64,000 nucleotides of DNA, taken from NCBI RefSeq assembly GCF_014641615.1, contig NZ_BMIB01000003.1, forward strand, positions 806,001 to 870,000, written 5' to 3'. Numbering within the stretch: the stretch's first letter is position 1; each line of letters opens with the position of its first letter. Below the pieces are notes generated by a model that worked only from the letters and a program-made list of their open reading frames with translations, did no database searches and had not been told where the DNA came from. The stretch comes from Filimonas zeae (GTDB lineage Bacteria > Bacteroidota > Bacteroidia > Chitinophagales > Chitinophagaceae). Positions 1 to 9,708 of this stretch are shown one piece after another. A program made the position numbers and the translations under genes.

Positions 1-20
1 AATAATTAAGTAGGCCGCCT

Positions 21-54
21 TTACAACAGGCATGCTTCTGTATGTCTGTTGTAA
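21..54. terminator. Inverted repeat, possible terminator
   Basis: A perfect 9-bp stem (TTACAACAG at 21-29, CTGTTGTAA at 46-54) closes a 16-base loop just beyond the stop of the minus-strand thioredoxin gene. There is no clear U-tract, so a terminator role is only plausible. The rest of 1-75 shows nothing recognisable. Confidence 0.3.
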
Positions 55-75
55 GGTATTGTGGCAGCACACATC

Positions 76-1173
76 TTAGTCTTTCGTTGGCATATATTGA
101 TTTATCAGTTCTTCATAGTCTTTAGTATTGGTGTCCCGGTAACCTGTAAATGATTTTAAAGCTCTATTATTTTCATCAAGAAACACCACCAGCGGAACTG
201 CTGAAATTCTGTACTGTGCTTTTATGGTAGCAGCTGTATGATAGGGAAGCGCAAATTGCTCCCACCGCATTGTTTCTTCTGTCAGCGCTTCTATCCAATG
301 CTCTTTATTTTCATCCAGAGATATGCTTTTAATTACCAGACCCGCGGATGAGTAGCGGTCATGTATCTGCTTAATAAGTGGAATTTCCTGCCTGCAGGGG
401 CCGCACCAGCTTGCCCAGAACACCAGCATGGTCAGTTTCCCTTTTCGCTCAAACAGTTTACCCACTGTATTATCGGGCTTTACCAGCTCCATATCCGGGT
501 AAGCATATCCCGGTGGAACAACGTTGTTAGCATAGCTTTTCAGTTTGCTGGCCGTGGGCGATTTCCATACATCTTCGTTAAACAGGCTTAACAGAACATT
601 AATTTCTGCCGGAGTAAAAGAATCTCTGTATTCATACATTTTATGAACAAGAAAGTAAGAGCCGCTATGCCTTGCTATCAGGTCTTCCATATACTCATAC
701 CAGCTACCCCTTTCTTTATAGTACCCCAAGCCTAACCGGCTGATTACGGGGTCAAAATATAGTACGCTTTCTGAGGTAGGTGTAAGGGACACTCTTTTTA
801 GTTTCGAAGAATAATCTCCCTTTATTATATTGTTGCCGTGTACCAGAAATATTCCATTGTTTGAAAATGTGTCTTTTGTTGTGGAGGTGATAGGATTAAT
901 AAAGAATATTCCATTATTCTTTTTAAGGTTGGTATCGGGTATATATATGCTTGCTGTAAAGGGTTCTTTATATTTTGTATCGTCCAGTTCAAAATGAAAT
1001 TCTCCGTTTTTATATTCAGCAGAATCCAGAATATGCTCCCAATGATAGGCGTCTGTCAGATACACCTGACTCGCTGGTATGTTTTTTATATAGCCTGTAA
1101 TTTTTATCTTATCCGTTTTTGGTTTGCACCCGAATACAAGCAGCAGTAAAAGAGTTGGTGGGGTTATTCTCAT
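76..1173 (-). CDS. TlpA/ResA-like thioredoxin-fold lipoprotein
   Basis: Periplasm-facing thiol-disulfide oxidoreductase of the Bacteroidota TlpA/ResA/AhpC-TSA type. The N terminus is a lipoprotein signal with a lipobox Cys at residue 16 (LLVFGC). Residues about 20-110 look like the DUF4369 beta domain that often precedes thioredoxin domains in this phylum. The C-terminal 140 residues form the thioredoxin domain with the redox motif WCGPC (C257 and C260) and a later cis-Pro region (SAVPLVVF). Family members reduce or isomerise disulfides of exported proteins. The gene lies downstream of the GH2 gene on the same strand but is separated by a hairpin terminator, so it is probably its own unit. 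Substrates cannot be inferred. Confidence 0.85.
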   Translation of the reverse strand: MRITPPTLLLLLVFGCKPKTDKIKITGYIKNIPASQVYLTDAYHWEHILDSAEYKNGEFHFELDDTKYKEPFTASIYIPDTNLKKNNGIFFINPITSTTKDTFSNNGIFLVHGNNIIKGDYSSKLKRVSLTPTSESVLYFDPVISRLGLGYYKERGSWYEYMEDLIARHSGSYFLVHKMYEYRDSFTPAEINVLLSLFNEDVWKSPTASKLKSYANNVVPPGYAYPDMELVKPDNTVGKLFERKGKLTMLVFWASWCGPCRQEIPLIKQIHDRYSSAGLVIKSISLDENKEHWIEALTEETMRWEQFALPYHTAATIKAQYRISAVPLVVFLDENNRALKSFTGYRDTNTKDYEELINQYMPTKD

Positions 1174-1202
1174 GTCAGCAATATTAATTTATTAAAAATA
1201 AA

Positions 1203-1226
1203 AAAGTGCTGTATTTACAGCACTTT
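1203..1226. terminator. Rho-independent terminator after the GH2 operon
   Basis: The stem AAAGTGCTG / CAGCACTTT (9 bp, 6-base loop) has A-rich sequence on its left, which reads as a U-tract on the minus strand. It lies between the GH2 stop and the start of the thioredoxin-like gene and would end PUL 1 transcription. Confidence 0.65.
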
Positions 1227-1247
1227 AACAATAATGAGAAAAGATTA

Positions 1248-4058
1248 CTACTGCAGATTAAAAGCTGACCTGCCTGCACTGCTCTCCACTGCAACACGGC
1301 ATTCAGGAGCGTCTGCCCCGTTAAGCCCGCTGAGCAGGACTACCCCGGTAGTGCCTTTGTTCACATGCATCTCTTTCCAGGCTCTACTACCCTGCCGGTA
1401 CTGTATTATATACCCTGTTGCTTTCTTAACAGGCGTAAAGAATACCAAAGCCTGCGTGCTGTTCCTTAGCAGGCCACGCACAACGGGCGCTTTGGGCAAC
1501 AGTCCGCCATCGGGTGTAATAGAGATCTCTTCCGACCACTCACTCATATAAGCGTTGTGTTTCATCAATTGCATCCGGAAATAATAAATTTTGCCATTCT
1601 CCAGCCCGGGCACCCACAATACCCCTTTTGTTTGTGATTGCAAAGTGCGTGCATTACTATAGTCACCTTTAATGGTAGTGTATTGAATACGGTACAGATA
1701 GTCGTCAGCATTAGAAGCGTAGCCTACAAAAAAGCCACTGTCAGCCGGCTCCGTGTAATAGATCAGCGGAGGCGCAACCCCGTAACCAATTTTCACTGTC
1801 TGCACAGGAGAACGGGTTTCGCCCGCATCATTCATTGCCACTACCTGGTATTGATACGTTTCATAAAAATCCAGATGCGGTATGTCTGCAAAATGATTGA
1901 TGGTAGGTGCTGTTTCCTGTGTAAGATTGCCTTTGCCATACCTTACCTTATACCACTTTGTCAGTGGATTTTTAGTAAATACAATACGTATGGAACCCGT
2001 ATGGGGTGTAAGATTGTTCATTTCAGTACGTACGCCCGTAGCATATACTACTGTGGGCGCAGCTGGTTTCTGCAGGTTAACGAGAGTATCGTAGACGGAG
2101 TATTGTAAAGGCGAAAGTAATTCAATGTGCAGGGCCGCAATAGCCGGATTGGGCGTCCATTGCAGCGGGAAGCTGAGGGCAGCATCGCCTGGTTGTATAA
2201 CGGGCAGCGATACAATGCCGCCATCCAGTATTTTTTGTGCAGTATCTATCGCTTTCCAGGCTACCAGGTAGTTGCGTAGTGTATAAGCAGGCAAATCCAG
2301 CTTTTTGCGCGGGGTAATTACCAGCGTAGCAGATGTGGTTCTCGCTTCTCTTAGCTGCATTTCCCTCACTGGCGCATATTCTTTACGAAAGGAATAATAA
2401 GCCCGTTTTTTTTGACGGTACACATCCACAATGCCCCATGAGCGATTTTCTGAGTGCTCTTTGGTACCGGCATAGTTGCTGCGGTAGTCGTTAAAAGTCC
2501 ACAGCGAGCCCCCAATCAGGTACGGCTTAAAACGCAAGGAGTCCAGCATCGCTTTGGCCGGCGCATCGGTATCCAGTGTTTCACCCAGCTGGCCATAACC
2601 ATACTCTGTATAAAACAATATTTTGGAAGGGTACAGTTCGTGAATGCGATCTGCCAGCATACCTATGGAAGACCCATATTTGTTAATCAGGCCAAGATCG
2701 CCGTATTGTATCGGGTCATTTTCCCGGTCACTCATGTGCGATACTACCACACCCAGGTGCAAGCTATCGGTACGGTGTACGTAATCAATGGCATCCTTTA
2801 CATATTCCAGCACCGTAGGGTATTGGCTTATCTCGTTGCCTACGCACCAGCCAATGACACAGGGGTGATTATAGTCGCGATCCATCAGTTGTTGCAGCCA
2901 TTTGCGGGGTAAGGGTTGTTGTTTGTCTGCCAGTGGATCAAGCCCCCACAGCGATATTTCATCAAATATCAGCATGCCTTTTTCATCCAGGTAATCCATC
3001 GCCTCAGGCGGCAGGGGCAGATGCGATAAGCGGGCCATGTTTGCGCCAAGCTCCTTCATCAGGTCTATATCTTCTTTAATGCGCCATAAGGGCAAGGTGT
3101 TGCCGGTGGTGCGGTCGTCAGGCACCAGGTTAAAGCCCATGGGGCGTAATGGCTCGCCATTCAGCAGAAAAGTATAGGTAGCATTGTTCAATTCTATTTT
3201 ACGCAGGCCAAAACGGTTGGTAAGCTCATGTACTTTGTTCTGTCCGCTGTACAGGCTAACGGTACAATGGTACAGGTACGGGGCATCCACTCCCCATAAA
3301 TGAAAGTCTTTACCTGCCAGTGTAGCTGTTACCAGCACTTCTTTCGTATTACTGGCTGGTACAGCGGCTGTAAAGGGCAGTACCCGGCGCAATCCGTCTG
3401 GGCTTGTCAATACCACTTCGCCGCGCATGTTTTCTGCGGTAGTACCGGTATTCTTCAGCAGCACCTTCACGGTAACGTTTGCCGTTTTGTTTTTCAGATT
3501 CACTACCGGTGCAATCCATTGCCGCTCTGTTATTACCGCATTCCCCGCCACCAGAAACACCGGGCGGCGTATACCACCCCAGTTCCAGATAGCTCCGCGG
3601 CGGTAGCTGTTATCGGCACACACCACTACCGTATTGGTGCCGCCATAATTCAGGGCTGCCGATACATCAAATTCAAAGGGCAGAAAGCCGCTGTGGCTCT
3701 CCCCCAGCAGTTTGCCATTCAGCCATACCTTACTGTTATGAAACACTGCTTCAAACTGCAGGCGAACCAGCTTTCCCTTCCAGCCGGCCGGTACTGTCAA
3801 TGGCCTTCTATACCAGGCTTTACCGGCATAGTGGGCATATTCATTATGCGTATCCCAGTTACCTGGCACTTGCATGGTTTCCCAGCCGGCAATTTCCAAA
3901 GCTGGCTGGTACCAGCCTTTGTTTTCACCGGTATTGTTTGGGTCTGTTTTAAAATGCCAGGCGCTGTTTAAGGATAAGGTATCTTCTCCGGCTGTCTGCG
4001 CCTGCACAGAAAAGGCAAGCTGCAAACAAAGCAATGTGTATATATAGTATTTGGTCAT
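1248..4058 (-). CDS. Glycoside hydrolase family 2 enzyme with C-terminal Fn3-like domains
   Basis: Secreted GH2 glycosidase (beta-galactosidase/beta-glucuronidase superfamily), 936 residues. A signal peptide ends near AQTAGED. The sugar-binding jelly roll (about 25-180, with WYRRPLTVP and FEAVFHNSKVWLNG), the immunoglobulin-like domain and the TIM barrel (about 295-560) follow in the usual order. The likely acid/base is E409 in WCVGNEIS and the nucleophile candidate is E485 in YTEYGYG. Residues beyond about 650 form two or three Fn3-like beta modules. The start codon overlaps the stop of the upstream symporter gene (ATGA-type, 4 bp), so it is the last gene of the PUL 1 operon. The substrate is uncertain: beta-galactoside, beta-glucuronide or beta-mannoside are all possible within GH2. 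Confidence 0.88.
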   Translation of the reverse strand: MTKYYIYTLLCLQLAFSVQAQTAGEDTLSLNSAWHFKTDPNNTGENKGWYQPALEIAGWETMQVPGNWDTHNEYAHYAGKAWYRRPLTVPAGWKGKLVRLQFEAVFHNSKVWLNGKLLGESHSGFLPFEFDVSAALNYGGTNTVVVCADNSYRRGAIWNWGGIRRPVFLVAGNAVITERQWIAPVVNLKNKTANVTVKVLLKNTGTTAENMRGEVVLTSPDGLRRVLPFTAAVPASNTKEVLVTATLAGKDFHLWGVDAPYLYHCTVSLYSGQNKVHELTNRFGLRKIELNNATYTFLLNGEPLRPMGFNLVPDDRTTGNTLPLWRIKEDIDLMKELGANMARLSHLPLPPEAMDYLDEKGMLIFDEISLWGLDPLADKQQPLPRKWLQQLMDRDYNHPCVIGWCVGNEISQYPTVLEYVKDAIDYVHRTDSLHLGVVVSHMSDRENDPIQYGDLGLINKYGSSIGMLADRIHELYPSKILFYTEYGYGQLGETLDTDAPAKAMLDSLRFKPYLIGGSLWTFNDYRSNYAGTKEHSENRSWGIVDVYRQKKRAYYSFRKEYAPVREMQLREARTTSATLVITPRKKLDLPAYTLRNYLVAWKAIDTAQKILDGGIVSLPVIQPGDAALSFPLQWTPNPAIAALHIELLSPLQYSVYDTLVNLQKPAAPTVVYATGVRTEMNNLTPHTGSIRIVFTKNPLTKWYKVRYGKGNLTQETAPTINHFADIPHLDFYETYQYQVVAMNDAGETRSPVQTVKIGYGVAPPLIYYTEPADSGFFVGYASNADDYLYRIQYTTIKGDYSNARTLQSQTKGVLWVPGLENGKIYYFRMQLMKHNAYMSEWSEEISITPDGGLLPKAPVVRGLLRNSTQALVFFTPVKKATGYIIQYRQGSRAWKEMHVNKGTTGVVLLSGLNGADAPECRVAVESSAGRSAFNLQ

Positions 4059-5809
4059 GATACAATGGTTGTAACGGGTGTAGATATGTTTTGGGGTTGA
4101 TGCAGGCGTATTGCTTCCTGCGCCAGCCGTTGTTTAGAGCGGCGGGCTGCCAGCAGGGGTATGATGGCTGCAAACAATATGGCCACAGCAATGCCTGCAG
4201 TAAGCGTGCGGCCGGTGGTAGCTATAAAGCTTAGTCCAAACAGCATCAGGGCCGTAAACAGCAGGGAAAAGGCTATCACCTGCAGGCCAAAATGATTCTG
4301 CTTTTTTATGGCATAAGCCTCTTGCGGGTCAATGCTCTGTGCTTCTTTTGTAGCCTCCCGCTGTTCCCCTATATAGCGGGTATAGTCGGTACAGGCTGCC
4401 AGCCTGTTGCGCTGGTACCATTCATTTAAAAGCAGTAGCAACAGCGGCAGGCCCACACCCAGCACCATTTCCTGCGCACGGCTTAGTTTAAAGGCAATGG
4501 TATAGGGTAATATCAGCTTACACACTATATTCAGGCCAAGGGTAACAATGCTGATGCAGAAGGCCGCCGTACCGGAAAGCCGTTTTGAATACAAGGCCCA
4601 TATAGGCGGTGCCAGCAGCGGGCCAGCTGTTACAGCGGCTATGCTTAACACCACTTCTACCATACCACCAATAGAGGGTACTATTAACGCAATAAAAATC
4701 ATAAAGGCACCAAAGAACCAGGAAGAAAGGCGGGCTACCTTCATCAGTTGCCGTTCGCTGGCGTTCGGGTTTATAGCTGTTTTGTATACATCATTCGTAA
4801 ACACAGCAGATACCACGTTCAGTGTGGTATTGGCTGTGGCAGAAGTAGAAAAATACATGCCTGTAAGCATCAGCCCCATCAGGCCGGGAGGTAATACCAG
4901 CTGGCAAATGCGCAGGTAAGCATTCTCCGTATCCAACCCCTGCAAACCGGGATTAATTACTTTGTAAATCATAGGTGGCAGCATCCATATGACCGGACTT
5001 ATCAGATACAGCAATGCAAACAGCAATGCCACCTTTTTAGCCGATCGGGCACTGTCTACACTGGTATACCGTTGTACAAATGTCCAGTTGCCGCCAATAT
5101 AAAAAATATGGTACAAGGCAAACGCCATAACAAAACCGATGGTGTATTCGCCATTTAATACGTTGAAGAAAGCATCCGGTGCCTGCGTTGTAAAAGCGCT
5201 AAACCCACCCACTTTTTGCAGCGATAAAGGCAGTATTATCAGCACCGCCGCTGTCAATACCACAAACTGTAGAATGTCCGTTACCATTACGGCCCATAAG
5301 CCACCCACTGCAGTATAGGCAATCATCATAATACCCAGTACAACGGTAGCAGGCATTAACGGAAAGCCGAGTGATACACTGATCAACCTGGCAACAGGAT
5401 ACAACACCGCCCCTTTTATAAACAGCGAAACTGCCATAAAAATGTATACATACAGCTTGTGTACACTGCTGCCAAGCCGCTGCTGAATAAATGCTGCGGC
5501 CGTAAGGCTACCTGTACGCTTCCAGCGCGGCGCAATAAACAGGCCGGCTATTAAAGCGCCGAAGGCCATGGTCCATTGAATAGTTACCGATACCCATCCA
5601 TATTTGTAAGCAATAGAACCCCAGGCTACAAAGGTGCCTGCAGAAAAGAAACTCATAAACAGCGAAAGGCCGCCAATAAACCAGGGTACGGCTTCCCCGC
5701 CGGCAAAAAAAGATTTGATGTTGCGTCCCGTACGGGCAAACAACATGCCCATACAGAGAATAAAGGCAGAGAACACAACAATAACAAGCGTATCTAAAGA
5801 CGTACTCAT
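4055..5809 (-). CDS. Sodium:solute symporter (SSS family)
   Basis: Inner-membrane Na+-coupled transporter of the SSS/SLC5 family, 584 residues with about 13-14 hydrophobic helices. The first helix (TLVIVVFSAFILCMGMLFA) is followed by the typical segment KSFFAGGEAVPWFIGGLSLF and FSAGTFVAWG. A hydrophilic loop near residues 470-510 precedes the last two helices. It sits between an FAD oxidoreductase and a GH2 glycosidase in a SusCD operon, so it probably imports the sugar or sugar derivative released in the periplasm. The downstream GH2 gene overlaps by 4 bp, suggesting translational coupling. The transported solute cannot be read from the sequence. Confidence 0.88.
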   Translation of the reverse strand: MSTSLDTLVIVVFSAFILCMGMLFARTGRNIKSFFAGGEAVPWFIGGLSLFMSFFSAGTFVAWGSIAYKYGWVSVTIQWTMAFGALIAGLFIAPRWKRTGSLTAAAFIQQRLGSSVHKLYVYIFMAVSLFIKGAVLYPVARLISVSLGFPLMPATVVLGIMMIAYTAVGGLWAVMVTDILQFVVLTAAVLIILPLSLQKVGGFSAFTTQAPDAFFNVLNGEYTIGFVMAFALYHIFYIGGNWTFVQRYTSVDSARSAKKVALLFALLYLISPVIWMLPPMIYKVINPGLQGLDTENAYLRICQLVLPPGLMGLMLTGMYFSTSATANTTLNVVSAVFTNDVYKTAINPNASERQLMKVARLSSWFFGAFMIFIALIVPSIGGMVEVVLSIAAVTAGPLLAPPIWALYSKRLSGTAAFCISIVTLGLNIVCKLILPYTIAFKLSRAQEMVLGVGLPLLLLLLNEWYQRNRLAACTDYTRYIGEQREATKEAQSIDPQEAYAIKKQNHFGLQVIAFSLLFTALMLFGLSFIATTGRTLTAGIAVAILFAAIIPLLAARRSKQRLAQEAIRLHQPQNISTPVTTIVS

Positions 5810-5904
5810 ACTCAGGTTTTATAATTGCTCAGGCATCGTTAGTAATTCAGGTGTTTGCAGAGGGCTTTGTAAACAGCAACCCTAATATCGTTTAATTCTG
5901 CTGG

Positions 5905-8178
5905 TTAATAACAACGTACTTCAAACAGCGAAACAGGGCTTTCCGCCATGCTGTTGTATAAGCTTAGTTTCAGCTGCTGGGTTACCACCGGCTTATCAAA
6001 AACCAATGTGCGCTGGCTCAGGTAATTGCCTTCTATAACCCCCACCACCTCCTGGTTGCTGTTCCGCACTTCTACCCTGTTTACGCAAAACGGCATTACC
6101 GTTTCCGGTTGCAGAATCAATACATTCTCTAACGGATTGTCATAGTCAGCATCGAAACTTAAAACCATACGGTGAATGGTAGTGGGCTGGTTCCACGAAA
6201 GCGTTAACTCCGGGCTGCGATCTTCATAAGCTGCTACCCATGCATTGGTGCTGCTCACGGGCCGTTGCAATCCGTTTTGCAAGTGAGTGGTAGCATAAGC
6301 TGCCAAACCAGGCGTAATGGTCATGGCTATGTTCTGCCCTTCCGGGCGGCGCTCCGGGCACCAGAACTCAAAAGTGTCAAAGCCCAACCCGGCAGCCGGT
6401 TCCTGCTTCCCATAATTGGATACTGCCGGGTTGGCTTTGTTAAACACCGACAACAGGCCGGTAACGCGCTTGTTGCTGTACTGCAGCAGCACCCGCTCAT
6501 TTTGTATAAAGTGTACAAAAGCATAGCAGTCTTCCTCAAAATGCACACCGGCATCAAAAGAAAGCACCTGCTCTCCTTCCTGCAAAGTATAGGTTTCGGT
6601 ATACAGCGTTGTATCCGGCGTATGGTTTACCACCTTGCTGCTCCGGCGCAATTCCACGGTAAGCTCAGTGGCCTGTTGTGCCCTTACGGTAAACGTTAGC
6701 ACGGGCATGGGGCCCTGCTGTACCGGCAGCATCTGGGCGGCTGAATATTGCAAGGGCTTCCATATATCCGCAGCCGGAATTTCATCCAGCAGCAAGGTAC
6801 TGCTGGCGGTAAGGGTGGCCTGCTGCGTCAGGTCTGCTGCATCATTCAGCACCACGCCAGGAATGTGCTGCCCGGTTTTCAGCAGTCGTTGCTGTAATTC
6901 CGTTATATATGCTTCGCCCACCTGCTTAGGCGTAACATTATATTGCTTACAAAGTGCTGCGGCCATGCCCACTGCCTGTGCGCCGTGTGCGCAGGTGGCC
7001 ATTACACGGGAGGAGCCGAAAGCCACATGCGAAGCACTGATAAGGCGGCCTGCCAGAAACAGGTTGGTAATATTGCGGCTTACATAACAACGGTACGGAA
7101 TGGGGTAAACCCCTTTGCCATGCCATTGGTTACAACCCGGCTTTTCACTAAACACCCCATCTGCCGGGTGCAGGTCTACCGACCAGCCGCCAAAGGCTAC
7201 TGCATCTTCAAAGGGCCGTTGCTCCACAATGTCCTGCTGTGTAAGCATATGGTAACCTTCAAAGCGGCGGCTTTCCCGCTTGCCGGGAATGGTGCCCACC
7301 CACTCCAGGGTAAGGTTGGCGGCTTCCGGAAACTGGCCGGAGTTCTTAATGTGGTTCCATACACCATATACCACCTTCCATAATTCCATTTTAATGGTTT
7401 CCGCCTCATGCACGGTATCCAGCCTGCCGCCATATTCTATCCACCACAGGCGGCAGCCGAAGTCTTTGGGATGGAAGTTCCGGAACCGCGGAATCTTCGT
7501 AATATCTGTAAGGGCAAAAGAAGGCGGATGATAAGCCACCGGCCTGCCCGCATCTTTTGAATAAAAATACAGGGAGTGACCCAGCAAGCCGCCATAGGCT
7601 GCATCCGGTGCAAAAGCCTCTCCAAACTCTTCCCGCGGCTCCGCGCCCATGCGAAAGGCAGCACCTGATAAAAAGCCCAGTATGCCATCGCCCGAAGCAT
7701 CGCAATATATGGGGGCAGTTACTTCATACCGCGTGCTGTTCTGGCTGCAGAAGGCCCGTATGCACGCAATGGTATCGGCATCTTTTTTATCCAGATCGTA
7801 TACGGCTGTATTCAGGCAAAGGGTAATGTTCTTTTCCTGCAGCACTTTCTCCAGCAGTAAGGTATCAAAGAACAGGGCGTTGCCATCCGGGTTGCGGTGT
7901 GCATTCTCCAGTAACAACTCATCTATTACACCGCCTTCGCGTGCCCACCGGTTGTTATTGCCCATATGGGAGGTGGCACCCAGTACCCACAGCCGCACTT
8001 CGCTGGAAGCGTTACCGCCCAGTACAGGACGATCCTGCAACAATACCACCTGCAACCCTTCCCGTGCCGCTGTAATGGCGCAGCATACGCCTGACAGGCC
8101 ACCACCGGTAATAGCCAGGTCGGCAGTAAGGTGTAGGGTATGCAATGTTCTTCCGGTGCTTTCCGATGCTTTCATCAT
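5905..8178 (-). CDS. FAD-dependent oxidoreductase (PF12831-like)
   Basis: The N terminus carries a dinucleotide-binding fold (GGGLSG at residues 25-30) followed by AAREGLQVVLLQDRPVLGGN, as in the PF12831 FAD-dependent oxidoreductases common in Bacteroidota PULs. A second conserved segment, YCDASGDGILGFLSG, lies near residue 158. RLISASHVAFGSSRVMATCAHGAQAVG-type sequence around residues 378-405 is the second FAD-contacting region. The last 250 residues are beta-rich and may be a carbohydrate-binding or dimerisation domain. No signal peptide is evident, so it is probably cytoplasmic and acts on an imported sugar. It lies 10 bp downstream of susD and 95 bp upstream of the symporter gene. Reaction and substrate are unknown. 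Confidence 0.8.
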   Translation of the reverse strand: MMKASESTGRTLHTLHLTADLAITGGGLSGVCCAITAAREGLQVVLLQDRPVLGGNASSEVRLWVLGATSHMGNNNRWAREGGVIDELLLENAHRNPDGNALFFDTLLLEKVLQEKNITLCLNTAVYDLDKKDADTIACIRAFCSQNSTRYEVTAPIYCDASGDGILGFLSGAAFRMGAEPREEFGEAFAPDAAYGGLLGHSLYFYSKDAGRPVAYHPPSFALTDITKIPRFRNFHPKDFGCRLWWIEYGGRLDTVHEAETIKMELWKVVYGVWNHIKNSGQFPEAANLTLEWVGTIPGKRESRRFEGYHMLTQQDIVEQRPFEDAVAFGGWSVDLHPADGVFSEKPGCNQWHGKGVYPIPYRCYVSRNITNLFLAGRLISASHVAFGSSRVMATCAHGAQAVGMAAALCKQYNVTPKQVGEAYITELQQRLLKTGQHIPGVVLNDAADLTQQATLTASSTLLLDEIPAADIWKPLQYSAAQMLPVQQGPMPVLTFTVRAQQATELTVELRRSSKVVNHTPDTTLYTETYTLQEGEQVLSFDAGVHFEEDCYAFVHFIQNERVLLQYSNKRVTGLLSVFNKANPAVSNYGKQEPAAGLGFDTFEFWCPERRPEGQNIAMTITPGLAAYATTHLQNGLQRPVSSTNAWVAAYEDRSPELTLSWNQPTTIHRMVLSFDADYDNPLENVLILQPETVMPFCVNRVEVRNSNQEVVGVIEGNYLSQRTLVFDKPVVTQQLKLSLYNSMAESPVSLFEVRCY

Positions 8179-8188
8179 ATAATATCAA

Positions 8189-9673
8189 TTATTTCCAGGG
8201 ATCGTTTTGTTGTACAGATGCATTGGCATTGATCTCATCCTGCGGTATAGGAAAGTATTTGTGTTTGGGCTGTGGCGTACGCACGGGATATACATCATTT
8301 ACGGCAGCGGGAATAACGGTAAGGAATTTGCCGGTGCGGGTAAGATCGTACCAGCGGTCACCTTCTCCAAAAAACTCCCAGGAACGCTCCTGCAAAACCG
8401 CTTCTATAAACCCGTCTTTCGATAAGCCTTGCGGCAGGTCATTCACATGCGCGCGAAAGCGTATCTCATGCATCAGATCATAAGCTACCTTAGTAGCGCC
8501 ATTCTGCCGGGCCTCTGCTTCTGCAGCAATCAGAAACGCATCAGCATACCGGAAAATGGGCACATTGATAGTGCTGCTGATGCCCACTGAGTTGGCATCC
8601 ATATACTTTTTAACCAATACCCCTTTAGGCGTAATGGGTGTGATATCTTTCTGGCGGATAACCTGCCCCGATTTGTTTACATAATTCGTGTCCAGCAGTT
8701 TGCGCCTGGCATCGGCAGGGTCAAACGAATCAAAGAAAGCCTGGTAGGCAAAAGCAGAGCCGAAAGTAGAAGTGCCATAAGCGGGGCCATCGCTGTTTCT
8801 GGGGCCGTACAGGCTCATCAGCTGGCTGCTGAGGCCCGGTGTGGCGCTTTCGCATTCAAAAGCCCACATGTTTTCCTGCCTGGCTGCATCTTCTCTGGCT
8901 ATATGGTACAGGTCGGTTACCTCTCCCATCAGCGTATACTTTTTCGAGTCTATCACTGCCTTTGCTTTTTCAAAGGCCAGCGCCCAGTTGCCGTTGTACA
9001 ACGCTGCTTTGGCATACAACAGCAGGGCCACTTCTTTACAGGTTCTGCCTTTTTGCAAGGCATTGCTGTAACCGGGTAAGGCATCTACGGCCTTATCCAG
9101 GTCGGCAAATATCTGTTTGTATATATCTGCCTGTGTGCTCTTGGCTACCACGGCATTGGTAAGGCTGGTGCTGGCCGTCGTTTTCAGTATCACGTCTCCA
9201 AAGTTTTTGGTGAGCGTCCAGTGGTAAAAAGCCCGCAGAAAATAAGCTTCCCCCATAATCTGATCGCGGCGCGCCACATCCATTGGGGTGTTAGGTACTT
9301 TCTCCAATACCCAGTTCACTTTTTCAATGCCCTGGTAGCTGCTTTCCCATATCTGCTGGGGCGATTCAAACAGGCGGCTGAAACTCTTTTGCGTGGTGTA
9401 GTTGGCGTCGTAGTTAAACAGCGTAAGCGTATTACGGCCTACTACCGGGCGTGGATACGTTTGATCGGCGCTCCAGTCAGAAGCGCAGACAGCTGCTGTA
9501 TTGTACAGGCCCGATATGGGGCTGTACGCAGCCGTTAAAGCTGCTTCGGCATCCGATGCTGTTTGGTAAAACTGATCGGTAAAAATGGAAGAATAGGGCT
9601 TCTCGGTAAGTTTGCTGCAGGAAGTTAGTACCGCCAGGGAAGCAACCAGGAAATATATTTTGAATGGTTTCAT
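8189..9673 (-). CDS. SusD/RagB-family nutrient-binding lipoprotein (PUL 1)
   Basis: Surface glycan-binding lipoprotein that caps a SusC channel. The signal ends in a lipobox with Cys19 (SLAVLTSC). The N-terminal segment EKPYSSIFTDQFYQTASDAE, the TPR-like repeats (YFLRAFYHWTLTKNFGDV near 150) and the C-terminal ERSWEFFGEGDRWYDLTRTG are hallmarks of SusD. Length (494 residues) is normal. It lies 35 bp after susC and 10 bp before the FAD oxidoreductase gene, so the five genes form one operon. Confidence 0.93.
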   Translation of the reverse strand: MKPFKIYFLVASLAVLTSCSKLTEKPYSSIFTDQFYQTASDAEAALTAAYSPISGLYNTAAVCASDWSADQTYPRPVVGRNTLTLFNYDANYTTQKSFSRLFESPQQIWESSYQGIEKVNWVLEKVPNTPMDVARRDQIMGEAYFLRAFYHWTLTKNFGDVILKTTASTSLTNAVVAKSTQADIYKQIFADLDKAVDALPGYSNALQKGRTCKEVALLLYAKAALYNGNWALAFEKAKAVIDSKKYTLMGEVTDLYHIAREDAARQENMWAFECESATPGLSSQLMSLYGPRNSDGPAYGTSTFGSAFAYQAFFDSFDPADARRKLLDTNYVNKSGQVIRQKDITPITPKGVLVKKYMDANSVGISSTINVPIFRYADAFLIAAEAEARQNGATKVAYDLMHEIRFRAHVNDLPQGLSKDGFIEAVLQERSWEFFGEGDRWYDLTRTGKFLTVIPAAVNDVYPVRTPQPKHKYFPIPQDEINANASVQQNDPWK

Positions 9674-9708
9674 AACATGGTTTTGTGGGGTGATAATAAG
9701 GAGTACGA

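Noticed and set aside
3300-3971. A 223-codon plus-strand frame antisense to the GH2 gene
   Set aside because: It is antisense to a well-supported GH2 domain and has unusual Cys/Gln/His-rich composition typical of shadow frames.
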